Origin: Leishmania donovani
Lineage: Eukaryota; Euglenozoa; Kinetoplastea; Trypanosomatida; Trypanosomatidae
Assembly (NCBI RefSeq): GCF_000227135.1
Contig: NC_018263.1
Coordinates: forward strand, 185,505-249,504
DNA length: 64,000 nt
Direction of reading: 5' to 3'
Each line of letters begins with the position of its first letter. Positions within the stretch are counted from its first letter, which is position 1. The translations under genes and the position numbers were made by a program. The notes below the pieces were generated by a model. The model saw only the letters and a list, made by a program, of their open reading frames with translations. It searched no databases and was not told the DNA's origin. Below, one piece after another: positions 1 through 9,318 of the stretch.

Positions 1-335
1 CTCTCAGCACATCTCCATGGACGTACGCAAACAAATGGCAAAGAAATACGAAGACGCGACTGCCCTGCTGCCCGCTCCCTTATCAAGAGCAATGGTGGTC
101 TCTCTCTCTCCGTGTCTCGTCTCGCCTCTCCCCTCCAATGTACCTTCCCCTCTCCACTGCGCCTGATACGGTGTTGTCTCCTCCCACCTCTCCTCGGCCG
201 AAACGCACAGAAGCCGTTGCGAGCATTCGAGCTTGCAGATCGACTCATTCTTACCGCGCCATTTTTCGCCATCGCTTCTTGTGGTTTCATCTACGCCGCC
301 TTTCCGTTTTACAATACCGCGGTAGCCTTTCGCCA
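1..335 (+). other. Spacer and 5' UTR ahead of ATP synthase epsilon
   Basis: There is no convincing gene here. The sequence is pyrimidine-rich on the + strand, as expected of a trypanosomatid intercistronic region. A tract around 297-312 followed by an AG at 324-325 could be a spliced-leader acceptor, but it would leave only about 10 nt of 5' UTR, so an acceptor further upstream is equally likely. Open frames on both strands lack coding character. Confidence 0.6.
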
Positions 336-560
336 ATGATGCTCCGCCGCTCCCTCATAGCCCTCAACTGGCGTGACCAGGGCATCAGCTACGTCAAGTA
401 CCTTAATGTAACGACCGAAGCGCTCCACATGGCCACTAAGGATAAGGCGCGCGCCAAGTACTCGCGCTTCTCCGCTCCCAACTATGTTGCGATGAAGAAC
501 GACAGCACTGGCGCGATGGAGGAGGTGAAGAAGGTGCCCGCCTTCACGAAGGACTACTAG
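336..560 (+). CDS. Mitochondrial ATP synthase F1 epsilon subunit
   Basis: This 74-residue protein matches the eukaryotic F1 epsilon subunit, the small chain that packs against gamma and delta in the central stalk of mitochondrial ATP synthase. The diagnostic region is residues 11-40: an N-W-R-x-x-G-I-S-Y-x-K-Y segment followed by a helical stretch, which aligns with the Y-W-R-x-A-G-L-S-Y-x-x-Y start of the mammalian subunit. The trypanosomatid chain is longer than the ~50-residue mammalian one, with a Lys-rich C-terminal extension. Two adjacent ATGs (336 and 339) are possible starts and change the length by one residue. A longer in-frame ORF from 138 has no homology upstream. In T. brucei the orthologue, as I recall it, sits next to RNase H2A and TTA2, which fits this locus. 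Confidence 0.85.
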   Translation: MMLRRSLIALNWRDQGISYVKYLNVTTEALHMATKDKARAKYSRFSAPNYVAMKNDSTGAMEEVKKVPAFTKDY

Positions 561-2240
561 GCATGACTCGCGAGGAACCCACACCGATACAGGACACACG
601 CGCTCACAGACCAACAGCTTTTGAAGCAGACACGCAACGCGACACAGTCCCGGATGCGGCGTAGAAGCGAGCGACGACTGGCGTTTGCCAAGGCGACGCT
701 TATTGCTCGACGATGGCGGTGCCATGCCGCTTTCTCTTTTTATCGCTCTGTGTGTGTGCGTGTGTGTGCATGCGTGTGTCTTGAGTGATTCGTCACTCTG
801 GGGATGGCCGTCTCAGCGCGTCACGATAGGGCGGTTGTAGTAAGTTGAAACAAAAGAAGGGGACGAACATCTCACGTAGTCCCGGTAGGAAGCAAACCGA
901 GCACTAACGTATGAGCAGCCGACGCAACGAGGAGGCTCTTGGGCCACATACACTGTAAATGCCGTAAAGGTGCGCGTGCCCTTGGCGACAGAGCATCTAC
1001 ACACACCGGATTCAATCGGTGGAGGGGAAGACTCTACGCCATCTTTTTTTTTTTGTGTCAACAGAAGATAGTCGCGTGAATGTGCGCGTCCGCCGAGAGG
1101 GTGGGTGAGGGCGTAAGAGAAACTTCACCCCTCGGTAGATGCGACCTCCGTGCTTAGCATTCGCAGAGAGAGGGGGACAAGGAAAGGCTGAACAGTTTGC
1201 CATCACGTTTCGTCTCGCGCGCTTCCTTCTTAGGGAGAATCGACCTTCCGGCGTGGCGTTTTTCGCTCGAAGTCAAGCTCATGTTTGCGTACTATCCTTC
1301 TTCTCGTTGCTACCTCTTTCCTTATCTTTACTGCTGCGCTTACATCGTCTCCACCTCACTCATCCGTATGTTCTTCAGTGCGCATTATAACGTCGTCTCT
1401 TGCACCCACACACGTTCCTCTTTCCCGCCCTACCCCCGCTCTTGCACATAGCGAGGCCTGCAGAGGAGGAGCACTGCACTCAGTGACAGTGCGGACGGTC
1501 TGAGAGGCCATTCATAAAGAAAGCGCCGCAAAAGCGGCGAAGTCCGCTCCGTGTGGCTTGTTCAGCCCTTTCATGGAGGCACGCACGAAGCCATTCTGCT
1601 AATTGTTGCGCGCTCTTCTCCTGTGCCCTGTCTTGTCGTTCGTGGGTTTTTTCATCGTCATTCTTCAAGTCGCTCTTGCTGTAACCGTTGGCTGTGTGTG
1701 CGTGTGTGTGAGGAGGGTTGCACTAGTGCGCCTCAGTGAAGGTGTATGTGCGCGTCTCCGCAAGACCAGTCTTGCTCGTAAAACCAGCGCTGGATATCCC
1801 CGGGGATCTTTGTGTCCCTATCTATACCTGCAGACTGCACGCCGCAACCGCACACGAAAAGAAACCAACCGCACCAGGTGGGAGACGCGCTTGGACGTTG
1901 TTGTTGCTCCGCCTTCTCTTTCTCGTCTATTATTGTCCTTATCGCTTCTTTCGCGTTCTCACATCGGGCCTCAGCCGACCACAACACTCCCCTCTCTTTT
2001 CCGCGCGTTTGCATTGCCGCACTGGCTACTGAAGCACCATCCTTTTTGCTCTTGCTGTTTTGGGTGTGCGTGCATGTGCGCTTCTCGCGCCCTGCCACTT
2101 TTTTCTTTCCCCTCCCCCCCGCTCGTACGCGTGTGCGGAGGTGACAGTAGGGCGGTCTCGCCTTCTCCGCCCTTTTTTCCGCCTGCGCTGTATTTGCAGT
2201 GACACTCGCGTGGCTTGCGCACGACAAAGGCATCGAGGAA
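561..2240 (+). other. 1.7 kb intercistronic spacer
   Basis: No gene recognised. It holds TG-rich stretches (about 747-778 and 1690-1711), short poly-T/poly-A runs, and a strong pyrimidine tract at about 2156-2190 that feeds the probable acceptor of the next gene. ORFs of 100-200 codons on both strands are low complexity or Arg/Ser-rich and overlap each other. Confidence 0.6.
2198..2199 (+). promoter_or_regulatory. Candidate spliced-leader acceptor AG
   Basis: A C/T-rich tract at about 2156-2190 is followed by a TTTGCAG at 2193-2199. This is the first AG after the tract and lies about 41 nt before the ATG at 2241, a typical trypanosomatid trans-splicing geometry. Inferred from sequence only. 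Confidence 0.5.
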
Positions 2241-2807
2241 ATGCCGTGGTATCTCAGCACCTTCCGGGTAGGCTTCTGTGCCATTTACGCGTACTTTGGG
2301 TATGTACAGATTCGCTGGCTGCTGGAGACCGAGGACCGCTATCGTCGCTCGAGCACATGGAAGCCCGCCGTCGGGACGATCTTCGACCACAAGGTGGTTA
2401 TGACCCGCGGCGGCTCGAGCTACGTGCAGTATAAGTTCAATGTCGATGGCGTCGAATACATAGGCGACCGCTTCCGCAGCGGCGGCATCCACAAGGAGGA
2501 GATGGTCTCGAACCCGACCCTGCTTGGCGCCGGCACGCAGCTGGTCGTCTATTACAACCCCGCTGACCCCTCCGAGAGTGCCATCAAGCTGCAAGCAGAC
2601 CGCGGCGCGGAGTCGGTGTTCGTCATTGGCTCACTCCTTTCGTTCCTCATCGCCTTTCGAGCGGTGCGCTGCGAGACCATCTTGCCAAACATGTTCTACC
2701 GCTTCCTCGGAGTGAACCGGCGCGTTGGCGGGATTTCAGGGCTTCGACAGGCTCGCCCGCACGCGAAGCAGCGCATGAAGTACGGCAAACACTCCGGGAG
2801 CCTGTAG
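2241..2807 (+). CDS. DUF3592-like small membrane protein
   Basis: A 188-residue protein with two hydrophobic segments, about residues 7-27 and 122-142, flanking a soluble beta-rich stretch. The stretch starts with a W-x-P-A-V-G-x-I motif (residue 40 on) and continues through Y-V-Q-Y-x-F-x-V-D-G-V-E-Y and L-V-V-Y-Y-N-P-x-D-P (residues 101-110). That arrangement (membrane segment, tsW.p.G.I start, Y.V.Y.Y...G..y, V.V.YnP.dP..s, second membrane segment) is typical of DUF3592 proteins, whose function is unknown. The open frame extends upstream to 2199 only through a GTG, so I take the ATG at 2241, just after a probable trans-splice acceptor. The C-terminal 45 residues are basic and probably cytosolic. 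Family assignment is by pattern, not by search. Confidence 0.75.
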   Translation: MPWYLSTFRVGFCAIYAYFGYVQIRWLLETEDRYRRSSTWKPAVGTIFDHKVVMTRGGSSYVQYKFNVDGVEYIGDRFRSGGIHKEEMVSNPTLLGAGTQLVVYYNPADPSESAIKLQADRGAESVFVIGSLLSFLIAFRAVRCETILPNMFYRFLGVNRRVGGISGLRQARPHAKQRMKYGKHSGSL

Positions 2808-3705
2808 TGGTGAGCGAAGGCGGACGGCGCCTGCAGTGCTGCAGTTGAAACTTGATGATCACATTCTTCACCGAAATGACTGCCACAACGCCCGCGTCGA
2901 AGCTGACGCACCGTTACACATGCTGATGAAGCAGCGGTGCCTGTGCGCGCCCGTCTGCGCAGCAGTCCGCTGCTGAGGTGCGTGGCCGTGCAGTTGGGAC
3001 GTGCGTTGCCATGCGTTGAGTGCTGCACGTGCCATTTTCCCCTCTCTCTGCGAGTACCTAGCTGGTGTGCGTGGCGGCGACCTCACGAGCAGAGCGGATG
3101 GACTCGCCACTGCCACCTCTCTACTGGAGGGTTGCGGAGAGGCTGTGCGTACCGTGTGTACCTGCGTGCTTCTTGCCGCGGTCCCTCTCGTTTCTGTGCT
3201 TCTTATTTCCTTGCTCCCATCCCTCGCTCCACATTCTGTTTTCTCTCTGTCTCCTTGGCATGTAACGCACTTTGGCCGTGCAACGAACGACTACACACGA
3301 CGATGCACGACCGCGCTGTAACTCACCGACATCGCCTGTACCCAAGTGTCGCCATCATCGCCGCACCTACGAAAAGGCAGGAAGGATACGTCACGCAGTG
3401 AAGGCAACAGCGGAGAGATCAGTCGGCAGACTTTCTCTCTCGTAGACGGCTGTTTGCTGGACTTCCGTAGCACGATCACGGCCGCCACGCCCCCAACCTG
3501 CTCTATGTGCGGCAGTTAGTGCAGCAGAAGGCGAAGCTCCCTGTTTAGAAGGCAGCGGACGAGTGTGCAAGCGCGTGTCTGCACGCAGAGCTGAGCCCCT
3601 CTTCTTTGTTGCTTGTGTGCGTGTTGAGGCCTTTCTCTCGGAGAAGCACAGAACCGCAGTGGCGGATACAGGGGCGCACCACCTCTACATTAGCGAGTCA
3701 GGGCA
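2808..3705 (+). other. 0.9 kb intercistronic spacer
   Basis: No supported gene. The + strand ORF at 2937-3401 has no recognisable domain and overlaps several others of similar quality. A pyrimidine-rich stretch around 3599-3645 precedes several AGs that could serve as the acceptor for the RNase H2A mRNA. Confidence 0.55.
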
Positions 3706-4656
3706 ATGACGGATACGCCATCTACTCTCAGTGCGCGGCCGTCAACGAGACCCAGCGGCGCGAAGCGCCCGCGCGAGTCGCTAATCGAGTTCCGTGTGAA
3801 GGATATCATGGAGTCGCTTGGCGTGAGCGAGGATTACTTGGTATTGGGCATCGGCGAGGCAGGCCGAGGTTCCGTCATCGGCCCCATTTTCTACACCGGC
3901 GCTGTCATTTCGCTGGGTGAGCACGACGACCTTGTGCAGTTGTGTCACGTGGCAGACAGTAAAACGCTCGATGAGCGACGCCGACTCGCCTCCCTGCAGC
4001 AGCTGCACCTGCTCAAGACGTTCCGCTCTTTCACTGTGTGCGTCTCTCCCGAGGAATTCTCGAAGACCATAACAGGCCGCAGCGGCCGCAACTTGAATAC
4101 GCTGAGCCACGAGACAGCCATTCAAATTATCTCCGAGGCAACGCTGGCCTCCGCTGGCAAGCTCTGCGCCGCGTACGTAGGCACTGCCGGTCCACCTGCG
4201 ACGTACCAGGAAGGCCTGGCTGGCCGTTTTCCTCACCTGCGTGTAACCGTTGCAAAGAAGGCCGACTCGCAGTTCCCAATTGTGTCTGCGGCGTCTATCG
4301 TTGCCAAGACGACGCGAGACACCGCCATCGAGGCGCTCGGAGAGAACATAGGCAGCAGTTGCCCTAGTGATCCTCGCACGATGGAGCGGCTGCGGTCGCA
4401 CGTGCATCGCTTTTTCGTTTTCCCACACGCCTACGACTTTGTGCGGCACTCGCGGGAGCCTGTCGTACAGCTTGCCAACGGCCCGGCGGTGTGCGTGCCC
4501 GTGGCGTTCGAACAGGTTCTAGAGAAGGCGAGACAGCAAGGGCGCGGCGGCGACAGCCGGCAGCAGAAGCTCAGCTTCGCGAAGCCCCCACGGAAGCGGC
4601 ACAAGGTGTACACTCACTTGCTGAAACTCAGATACCCAACCAGCTTGGTGGAGTAG
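3706..4656 (+). CDS. RNASEH2A: RNase H2 catalytic subunit A-like, catalytic Asp residues replaced
   Basis: A 316-residue type 2 RNase H. RNase H2A cleaves the RNA strand of RNA:DNA hybrids and single ribonucleotides in DNA. Family landmarks appear in order: the G-x-x-EAGRG block (48-55), ADSKTL (83-88), N-L-N-x-x-S-H-x-T-A (129-138), Y-V-x-T-x-G-x-P-x-T-Y (157-167) and K-A-D-S-x-x-P-x-V-S-A-A-S-I-x-A-K (185-201), then a Lys/Arg-rich tail. The human enzyme uses D34, E35, D141 and D169. Here the position matching D34 is Gly50 and the one matching D141 is Gly159; Glu51 and Asp187 remain. Both codons are GGC where GAC would be expected. The frame is otherwise intact, so this looks like a pseudoenzyme or an enzyme with altered metal binding, not a decayed gene. 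The T. brucei orthologue, as I recall it, is essential for R-loop processing, which makes the substitutions striking. Confidence 0.88.
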   Translation: MTDTPSTLSARPSTRPSGAKRPRESLIEFRVKDIMESLGVSEDYLVLGIGEAGRGSVIGPIFYTGAVISLGEHDDLVQLCHVADSKTLDERRRLASLQQLHLLKTFRSFTVCVSPEEFSKTITGRSGRNLNTLSHETAIQIISEATLASAGKLCAAYVGTAGPPATYQEGLAGRFPHLRVTVAKKADSQFPIVSAASIVAKTTRDTAIEALGENIGSSCPSDPRTMERLRSHVHRFFVFPHAYDFVRHSREPVVQLANGPAVCVPVAFEQVLEKARQQGRGGDSRQQKLSFAKPPRKRHKVYTHLLKLRYPTSLVE

Positions 4657-6019
4657 GCAGCTGAGTCGGGTGGGGCAGTGTGCGGCACCCAGAGTTGCCA
4701 CCGCTCCGCCCTACTTGCTTTCGATGTGTGCTCTACAGGGCCACACCACGCACAGGCCTGCACGGGTGCACAAGGGACACCATCTTCAGTAGAGACAGAT
4801 GCGCAAGACCTAGCCGCACACGCACCATAGACGTGCTTTGATATTCTATACACTATCGTCGTGCGTTGCTTGGGCCAGCTTCTACCCAGTGACATGCATC
4901 GACGCGCGCGCATCGCGCACCCTGCCCCCGCAGCGGCGCGTGCGCGCGTGTGGGAGGATGAGCAAAGTGGTTCTGACCCTCTCGCGCATAGGTGGCTTGT
5001 TTGTCGTCTTCTCCGACGTGCTTGCGTGAGCCCAGGAGGGCAAATGGACGGCGCGGAGGAGAGAACTGTTGCGTGGCCCAACGACAGCCACACGTGGGAG
5101 ACTCCATTTGTGGCTCCTTCTTCCATTGCCTTGGCGACGGTGTACGCTCTCTTTTTCTTTTCCTACTTGTTGCGGAGGCGGATCTGTGCCGACTGCTGGA
5201 TGGATGAACGTGCGCTCTGAAAGACACGCACACATGTACGCACATGCCAGTACTGTCCCACGACGCACAACGAACCTCTTGGCCTCTCTTCCCGCATTTC
5301 TTCAGCCGCTCACAGATATTGTGTCCCGATGATCAAGTACCATAGCTCTTCGTATATTCTTTTGTTTGCTGGCCTCCCTCACTTGCTAGTTGCCTGAGCT
5401 TCTGCATTACGTACCTCATGGGGAGGAACAAAAGGGTTACGCGCCCGTGCCCTCGCATCGCTGCCGCCTCGTGACGGTGACGTGGGCTCTGGTGGTCCCG
5501 TTCTCTTCATTTCCTTCGCTGCGCAATGCCGACACGATGCAGGGCACGAGGGCAGTGTAGGATTCGCCTGGCGCATACGCATTTGTGTGTCCCACCCATC
5601 CGATGGCTCCAACGTCTTCCTCTCCCGCGTTTTCCGCTCTGTCCTCTTCTACTGTGAGCACTTGACGCGCCCACCGCGATGCTGTCGTTCAAATTTTCCG
5701 ACGGCAACATCGGACATTCGCCATGCACGCTAAACAGTGGTGTCTGCAGACTACTCGAGCAAAAGCCGAAGGACACCACGGCTCCACATTTTCTCCGCCC
5801 GCGTGCTTCGAATTGTGCGTGTCTGTCGGTGACTGTGGACTGCGCGCCTGCGCCTTCGTCGGTTGTGTTTCCGCCTTGTCTCCTTGGAACACTCTCGATT
5901 CTTGGCAAAACTGCCGAAAAGGAGCGCATCGTCTCTTCCGCTATCGGGCTCTCTATTCTTTTCCATACGGGGAGGCCTTTTGTTGTCGTCTCGTGCCCCC
6001 GCGCCCAACTCTCAGCGCC
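4657..6019 (+). other. Spacer containing a possible small ORF
   Basis: A 1.36 kb spacer between RNase H2A and the TTA2-like gene. Apart from the small candidate at 5044-5220 I see no gene. The frame of the TTA2-like gene stays open upstream to 5723, but that stretch has no membrane-protein character and is probably 5' UTR. A long C/T-rich tract at about 5940-6012 precedes the next start codon. Confidence 0.5.
5044..5220 (+). CDS. Possible 58-residue single-pass membrane protein
   Basis: A short frame with one good transmembrane segment (about residues 30-44, ending in Leu-Leu-Arg-Arg-Arg), an acidic Trp-containing N-terminus and a Cys/Trp/Asp-containing C-terminus. An AG at 5034-5035 follows a pyrimidine-rich stretch (about 4998-5026) and lies only 8 nt before the ATG, as a trans-splice acceptor might. 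Codon use is mixed and G/C-ending codons do not dominate. The frame opens further upstream (to 4861) but that part is Arg/Ala-rich and unlikely to be coding. I do not recognise the protein; small membrane subunits of this size are common in trypanosomatid mitochondrial complexes, but that is only a guess. It could be a chance ORF. Confidence 0.35.
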   Translation: MDGAEERTVAWPNDSHTWETPFVAPSSIALATVYALFFFSYLLRRRICADCWMDERAL

Positions 6020-7504
6020 ATGGCAACCGCAACAGCCGCGAGGGCTGCGGCGCGGCCACCTGTACCCACGTCGGCGGAACGACTCCTGTTGAACCCTTTT
6101 GTCGTTTTCCTCGTAACATTTGCCGCCCGCGCAGCACTCTTCACGTTGCGCTACTCGGTTGAGCCGTATATCGCTTCCCCGGTTATTCCGCACCCATCGC
6201 TAGAGGACATTATGGGGAAGGCCGCCGCCGGGGCATGGCATGACGTTGCTCAGTCTGCGTACGTAAGTGGCGGTGGGTCGCAAGCGGAGCGACTCGTGAC
6301 GCCGCCGCCTGTGCACTTCAGCATGTCGATCTCAATGATGGAGGCGTCGACGTGGCGGGAGGTGGTGTACTGGCGCGAGAGCGGCTTCGCGGATGTGGGG
6401 CCGTACTATCTGCAGGAGCTGGCGCTGTGGTACGTGCGCTTTATTCCGGCAGTGCTAGCCAAACCTCCAGTCACTGGACTGGTGTTGAGCGCGATGGATG
6501 GACTGACGGCCGCGCTCGTCTCGCGCTGGTCCTCCGCAAGTGCGGCGCTTCTGTACGCGTTTTTCGTGCTGAACCCTATCATGATCCTCACCACCACATC
6601 CGAGTCGCTCACCTCCTTCGAGTTGCTCCTGTTGACCGTAACGGTCGACCTCTGCGCTCGGCGAGCCAAGTCGGCGCTTGCGTACACCGGTGCGCTCGTC
6701 GGTGCCTTTACTCTGGGCAGCCACTTCATCGCCGTTCCCGTGGTCCTCCTCGCGCCTCTAGGCACCCAATCGTATCGTATTGCCTTCGGCGTGGCGGCGC
6801 TTCTGGCCGCAGGTGTCGGGGCCTATGCTGTGCTTTATCTGTACTCTACGGAGGCGTCGCATCGCTTCGCGTCTCTTTACGCGCCGCCAGACAACGGCGT
6901 CTTGTGGTACGTGCGTCAGCTCGTCCTTCCCTCCTTTGCGCGCTGTCTTGAGGTCTTCATGCTGCAGCTGGCGCCGATGCTGCTCATTCCGGCAACCGTC
7001 GCTTTCCCAGTCAGTTATTTGCGCCAGCCCTTGTCATCCACTGCGCACCCGCATCTCTTCACGGACGGACGCGTGTTTCTTCTGTTGATGGCCGAGGGCC
7101 TGTCGGTGCTCTTCCGCAACCAGCTCACTCTCCCGTACTGCTTCCTCATCATTTTGCATTTTTACTCCTCCCTAAACCCCGCCGCGTCCAAGACGGTGAC
7201 GCTTGAGGACCAGCGGGTGGTGACGTACTCGCCGTACATGCGGGTTCGCCTGCTTGTGCCCATCTTTATCCAGATGACAAGCATTCCGCTGGAGGCGAGC
7301 TTTTACGCTGGGTGGGTGCTGCGCGAGACGGCCAACGCGAACTGGAAATTTTTCTCCGACGTCGCCTTCATGGTGGGCGCCACGGCCTTCTTTGTGCTGT
7401 GGTACACAGAGGTCGTCGAAGATGCGGTGCTATGTGAGAATGACGGCGGCGCAGACGCGGTGACTTGCTCCGCCTCGCCCTTCAAGACCACAAAGACGGA
7501 CTGA
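6020..7504 (+). CDS. TTA2: GPI transamidase multi-pass subunit, PIG-U/TTA2-like
   Basis: A 494-residue multi-pass protein with an N-terminal hydrophobic segment (about 25-43) and 8-10 further hydrophobic stretches. PIG-U-like landmarks: an early A-A-R-A-A-L-F block; P-Y-Y-L-Q-E-L; a mid-protein L-L-Y-A-F-F-V-L-N-P-I-M-I-L segment like the FYLLNPYTIL of PIG-U; P-x-D-N-G-V-L-W-Y like the PNIGLFWY segment; and near the C-terminus a T-A-N-A-N-W-K-F-F stretch like SANSNFFYA. PIG-U helps present GPI to the transamidase in the ER membrane. Trypanosomes have subunits TTA1 and TTA2, described as parasite-specific with topologies similar to PIG-S and PIG-U. Position next to RNase H2A suggests TTA2, on recalled synteny. 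Start: the ATG at 6020 follows a pyrimidine tract; the in-frame extension to 5723 looks non-coding. The last ~30 residues are acidic and cytosolic. Confidence 0.75.
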   Translation: MATATAARAAARPPVPTSAERLLLNPFVVFLVTFAARAALFTLRYSVEPYIASPVIPHPSLEDIMGKAAAGAWHDVAQSAYVSGGGSQAERLVTPPPVHFSMSISMMEASTWREVVYWRESGFADVGPYYLQELALWYVRFIPAVLAKPPVTGLVLSAMDGLTAALVSRWSSASAALLYAFFVLNPIMILTTTSESLTSFELLLLTVTVDLCARRAKSALAYTGALVGAFTLGSHFIAVPVVLLAPLGTQSYRIAFGVAALLAAGVGAYAVLYLYSTEASHRFASLYAPPDNGVLWYVRQLVLPSFARCLEVFMLQLAPMLLIPATVAFPVSYLRQPLSSTAHPHLFTDGRVFLLLMAEGLSVLFRNQLTLPYCFLIILHFYSSLNPAASKTVTLEDQRVVTYSPYMRVRLLVPIFIQMTSIPLEASFYAGWVLRETANANWKFFSDVAFMVGATAFFVLWYTEVVEDAVLCENDGGADAVTCSASPFKTTKTD

Positions 7505-8300
7505 TGGAGTTGTGCAGTGCTGCTGGTGTTTGCCGCAGGCTTTTTTGTATTGCGAGCGTCTGCCGATGCCTTCTCAGGAGACAGGCGTTGATGGCACCCA
7601 CATCCACAGCAGCGCCTCTCCCCAAACGAAACGTCTACCAGGCACATTTCTGTTTCCATGTGCATAGAAGGTGATGCGTGAGGAGAGAGAAGTGACGGTG
7701 GTGGAGAGAAAAACCTACCGCTTGCCGTATATCTCCGCTCTTCTCAACTTGCCTACCAGGTGACGCAGCTGCACGCGCAAATGGCGGTGAGAGAAACGGA
7801 GAAGTGCCAACCATGCAGCCCGACCCCCTTCAGCTATGCTTCCCTCAACTCCACGCATGATGCGCGCGCCGATTCTTGCCCCTAAGCAAAGCAAACAACA
7901 ACCACTCCAAGAAGGGCAACGTGCCTCGAAGTGAAGCTGAAGAACAGTACAGAAATGTAAGACAACAGCGCTGGTAGATGTGGCTCGTACGGTAGCGGAG
8001 ATGATGCACACAGGCCGTTTTTGGATGAGGGGAACTCGTCGAATTGCTCCCCCCCCCCTTACTATTTGTGCTTTTCGATGCTGGCCTGCTTCTTCCACTT
8101 CCGACGCTATCTTTTTTCGGATCGCCTCCTTCTCCACCCTCTCATCAAAAACAAACGAAAAACATAACGCACACGTATGCATGTGCATCCCACATGAACC
8201 CATAAACACACGACTGCCCTGTTTCTCTCTCTTCGGTTGCATGCCCTTCATTTCACATCACCTTCTCTCTCTACACACACACGCACACAATCGTCTCTGC

Positions 8301-8335
8301 ATACACACACACACATATATATATATATATAATAT
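8301..8335. repeat. (CA)n/(TA)n microsatellite
   Basis: A run of CA dinucleotides passes directly into TA dinucleotides. It is intercistronic and probably length-polymorphic. Confidence 0.85.
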
Positions 8336-9283
8336 CTTGCACGTACGTCTTCATTTCTCAGGTAGGAAAAAAAAAAACACAAGAGAATCACAGCCGATTC
8401 AAGCAAGTTTTCCCTTTTTTTTGTTTCTTCACGTGCTCTTGACTTCACCACCCGAACCTCTTCAAGCTATTCCCAGTTCTCTAAAACTCACTATCTCACA
8501 CAAACATACACATACACACACACACACACAAACCCCTCTCAATCTTCCCCTCGTCGTTTATGTGTGCGTGTGTGTCTGGTGTATGCTTGATCAGATCCTC
8601 TTTTCGCATTTCTCTTTTTTTTTTTCGCTTGCCTTTTCGTTGTTTTTCACCTATTTCCTCCCTTTCCTTCACTCCCCGGCACACACCCTCTGCCCTCACT
8701 CTTCCACTTTGCCCGGAAACCCGAAGGACTGCCCTTGATCACTTATTCTCCGACTCTTTCGCTCTCCGTCACCGTCACGGGTATTTCGCTGCGGGCGCAC
8801 TGCTGAACGACAAGAGAGGCTAAGCGGACTACCGTGGCGAGCAGAGAAGAAAAGGCCGCCGCAACATAAAAAGGAGCCGAGAGAAAAGACGCCGACTGTG
8901 AACGTTCTCAAGATCAGCTTTTTCGACCTCCCACCTTGTGTATGTTTAAGTTCCCCGTCTCTCACCCATACTGACACCCACAAGATTTGTCTGTCCGGTG
9001 TCTCACTTGGCCCAGCTCGCTTTCACAGGCATACAGACACACACACACCGCCATCCTACTCGCTGAGAGTGTGTGCTCGCCTTTTGCTTTCGTTTCTCTC
9101 CCGATCCTCTTCTCCACTTTGAACACGCACCGTTCAGCCGTCACGCTTCATTACTTGCAGTTGCGACGTGTGATATCCAGTAGGGGGTGGGTATCATCGT
9201 CGAGCAGGCAGAGGTACACCAAAAAACAGAGAAGAGAGAGATACGCAGCTGTGTGTAAGGGCTATTCGACGCCTTCGCACACC

Positions 9284-9284
<1 letters not shown>

Positions 9285-9315
<31 letters not shown>
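9285..9315. repeat. (AC)n microsatellite
   Basis: About 15 uninterrupted AC units in the spacer upstream of the cysteine-rich gene. Confidence 0.9.
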
Positions 9316-9318
<3 letters not shown>

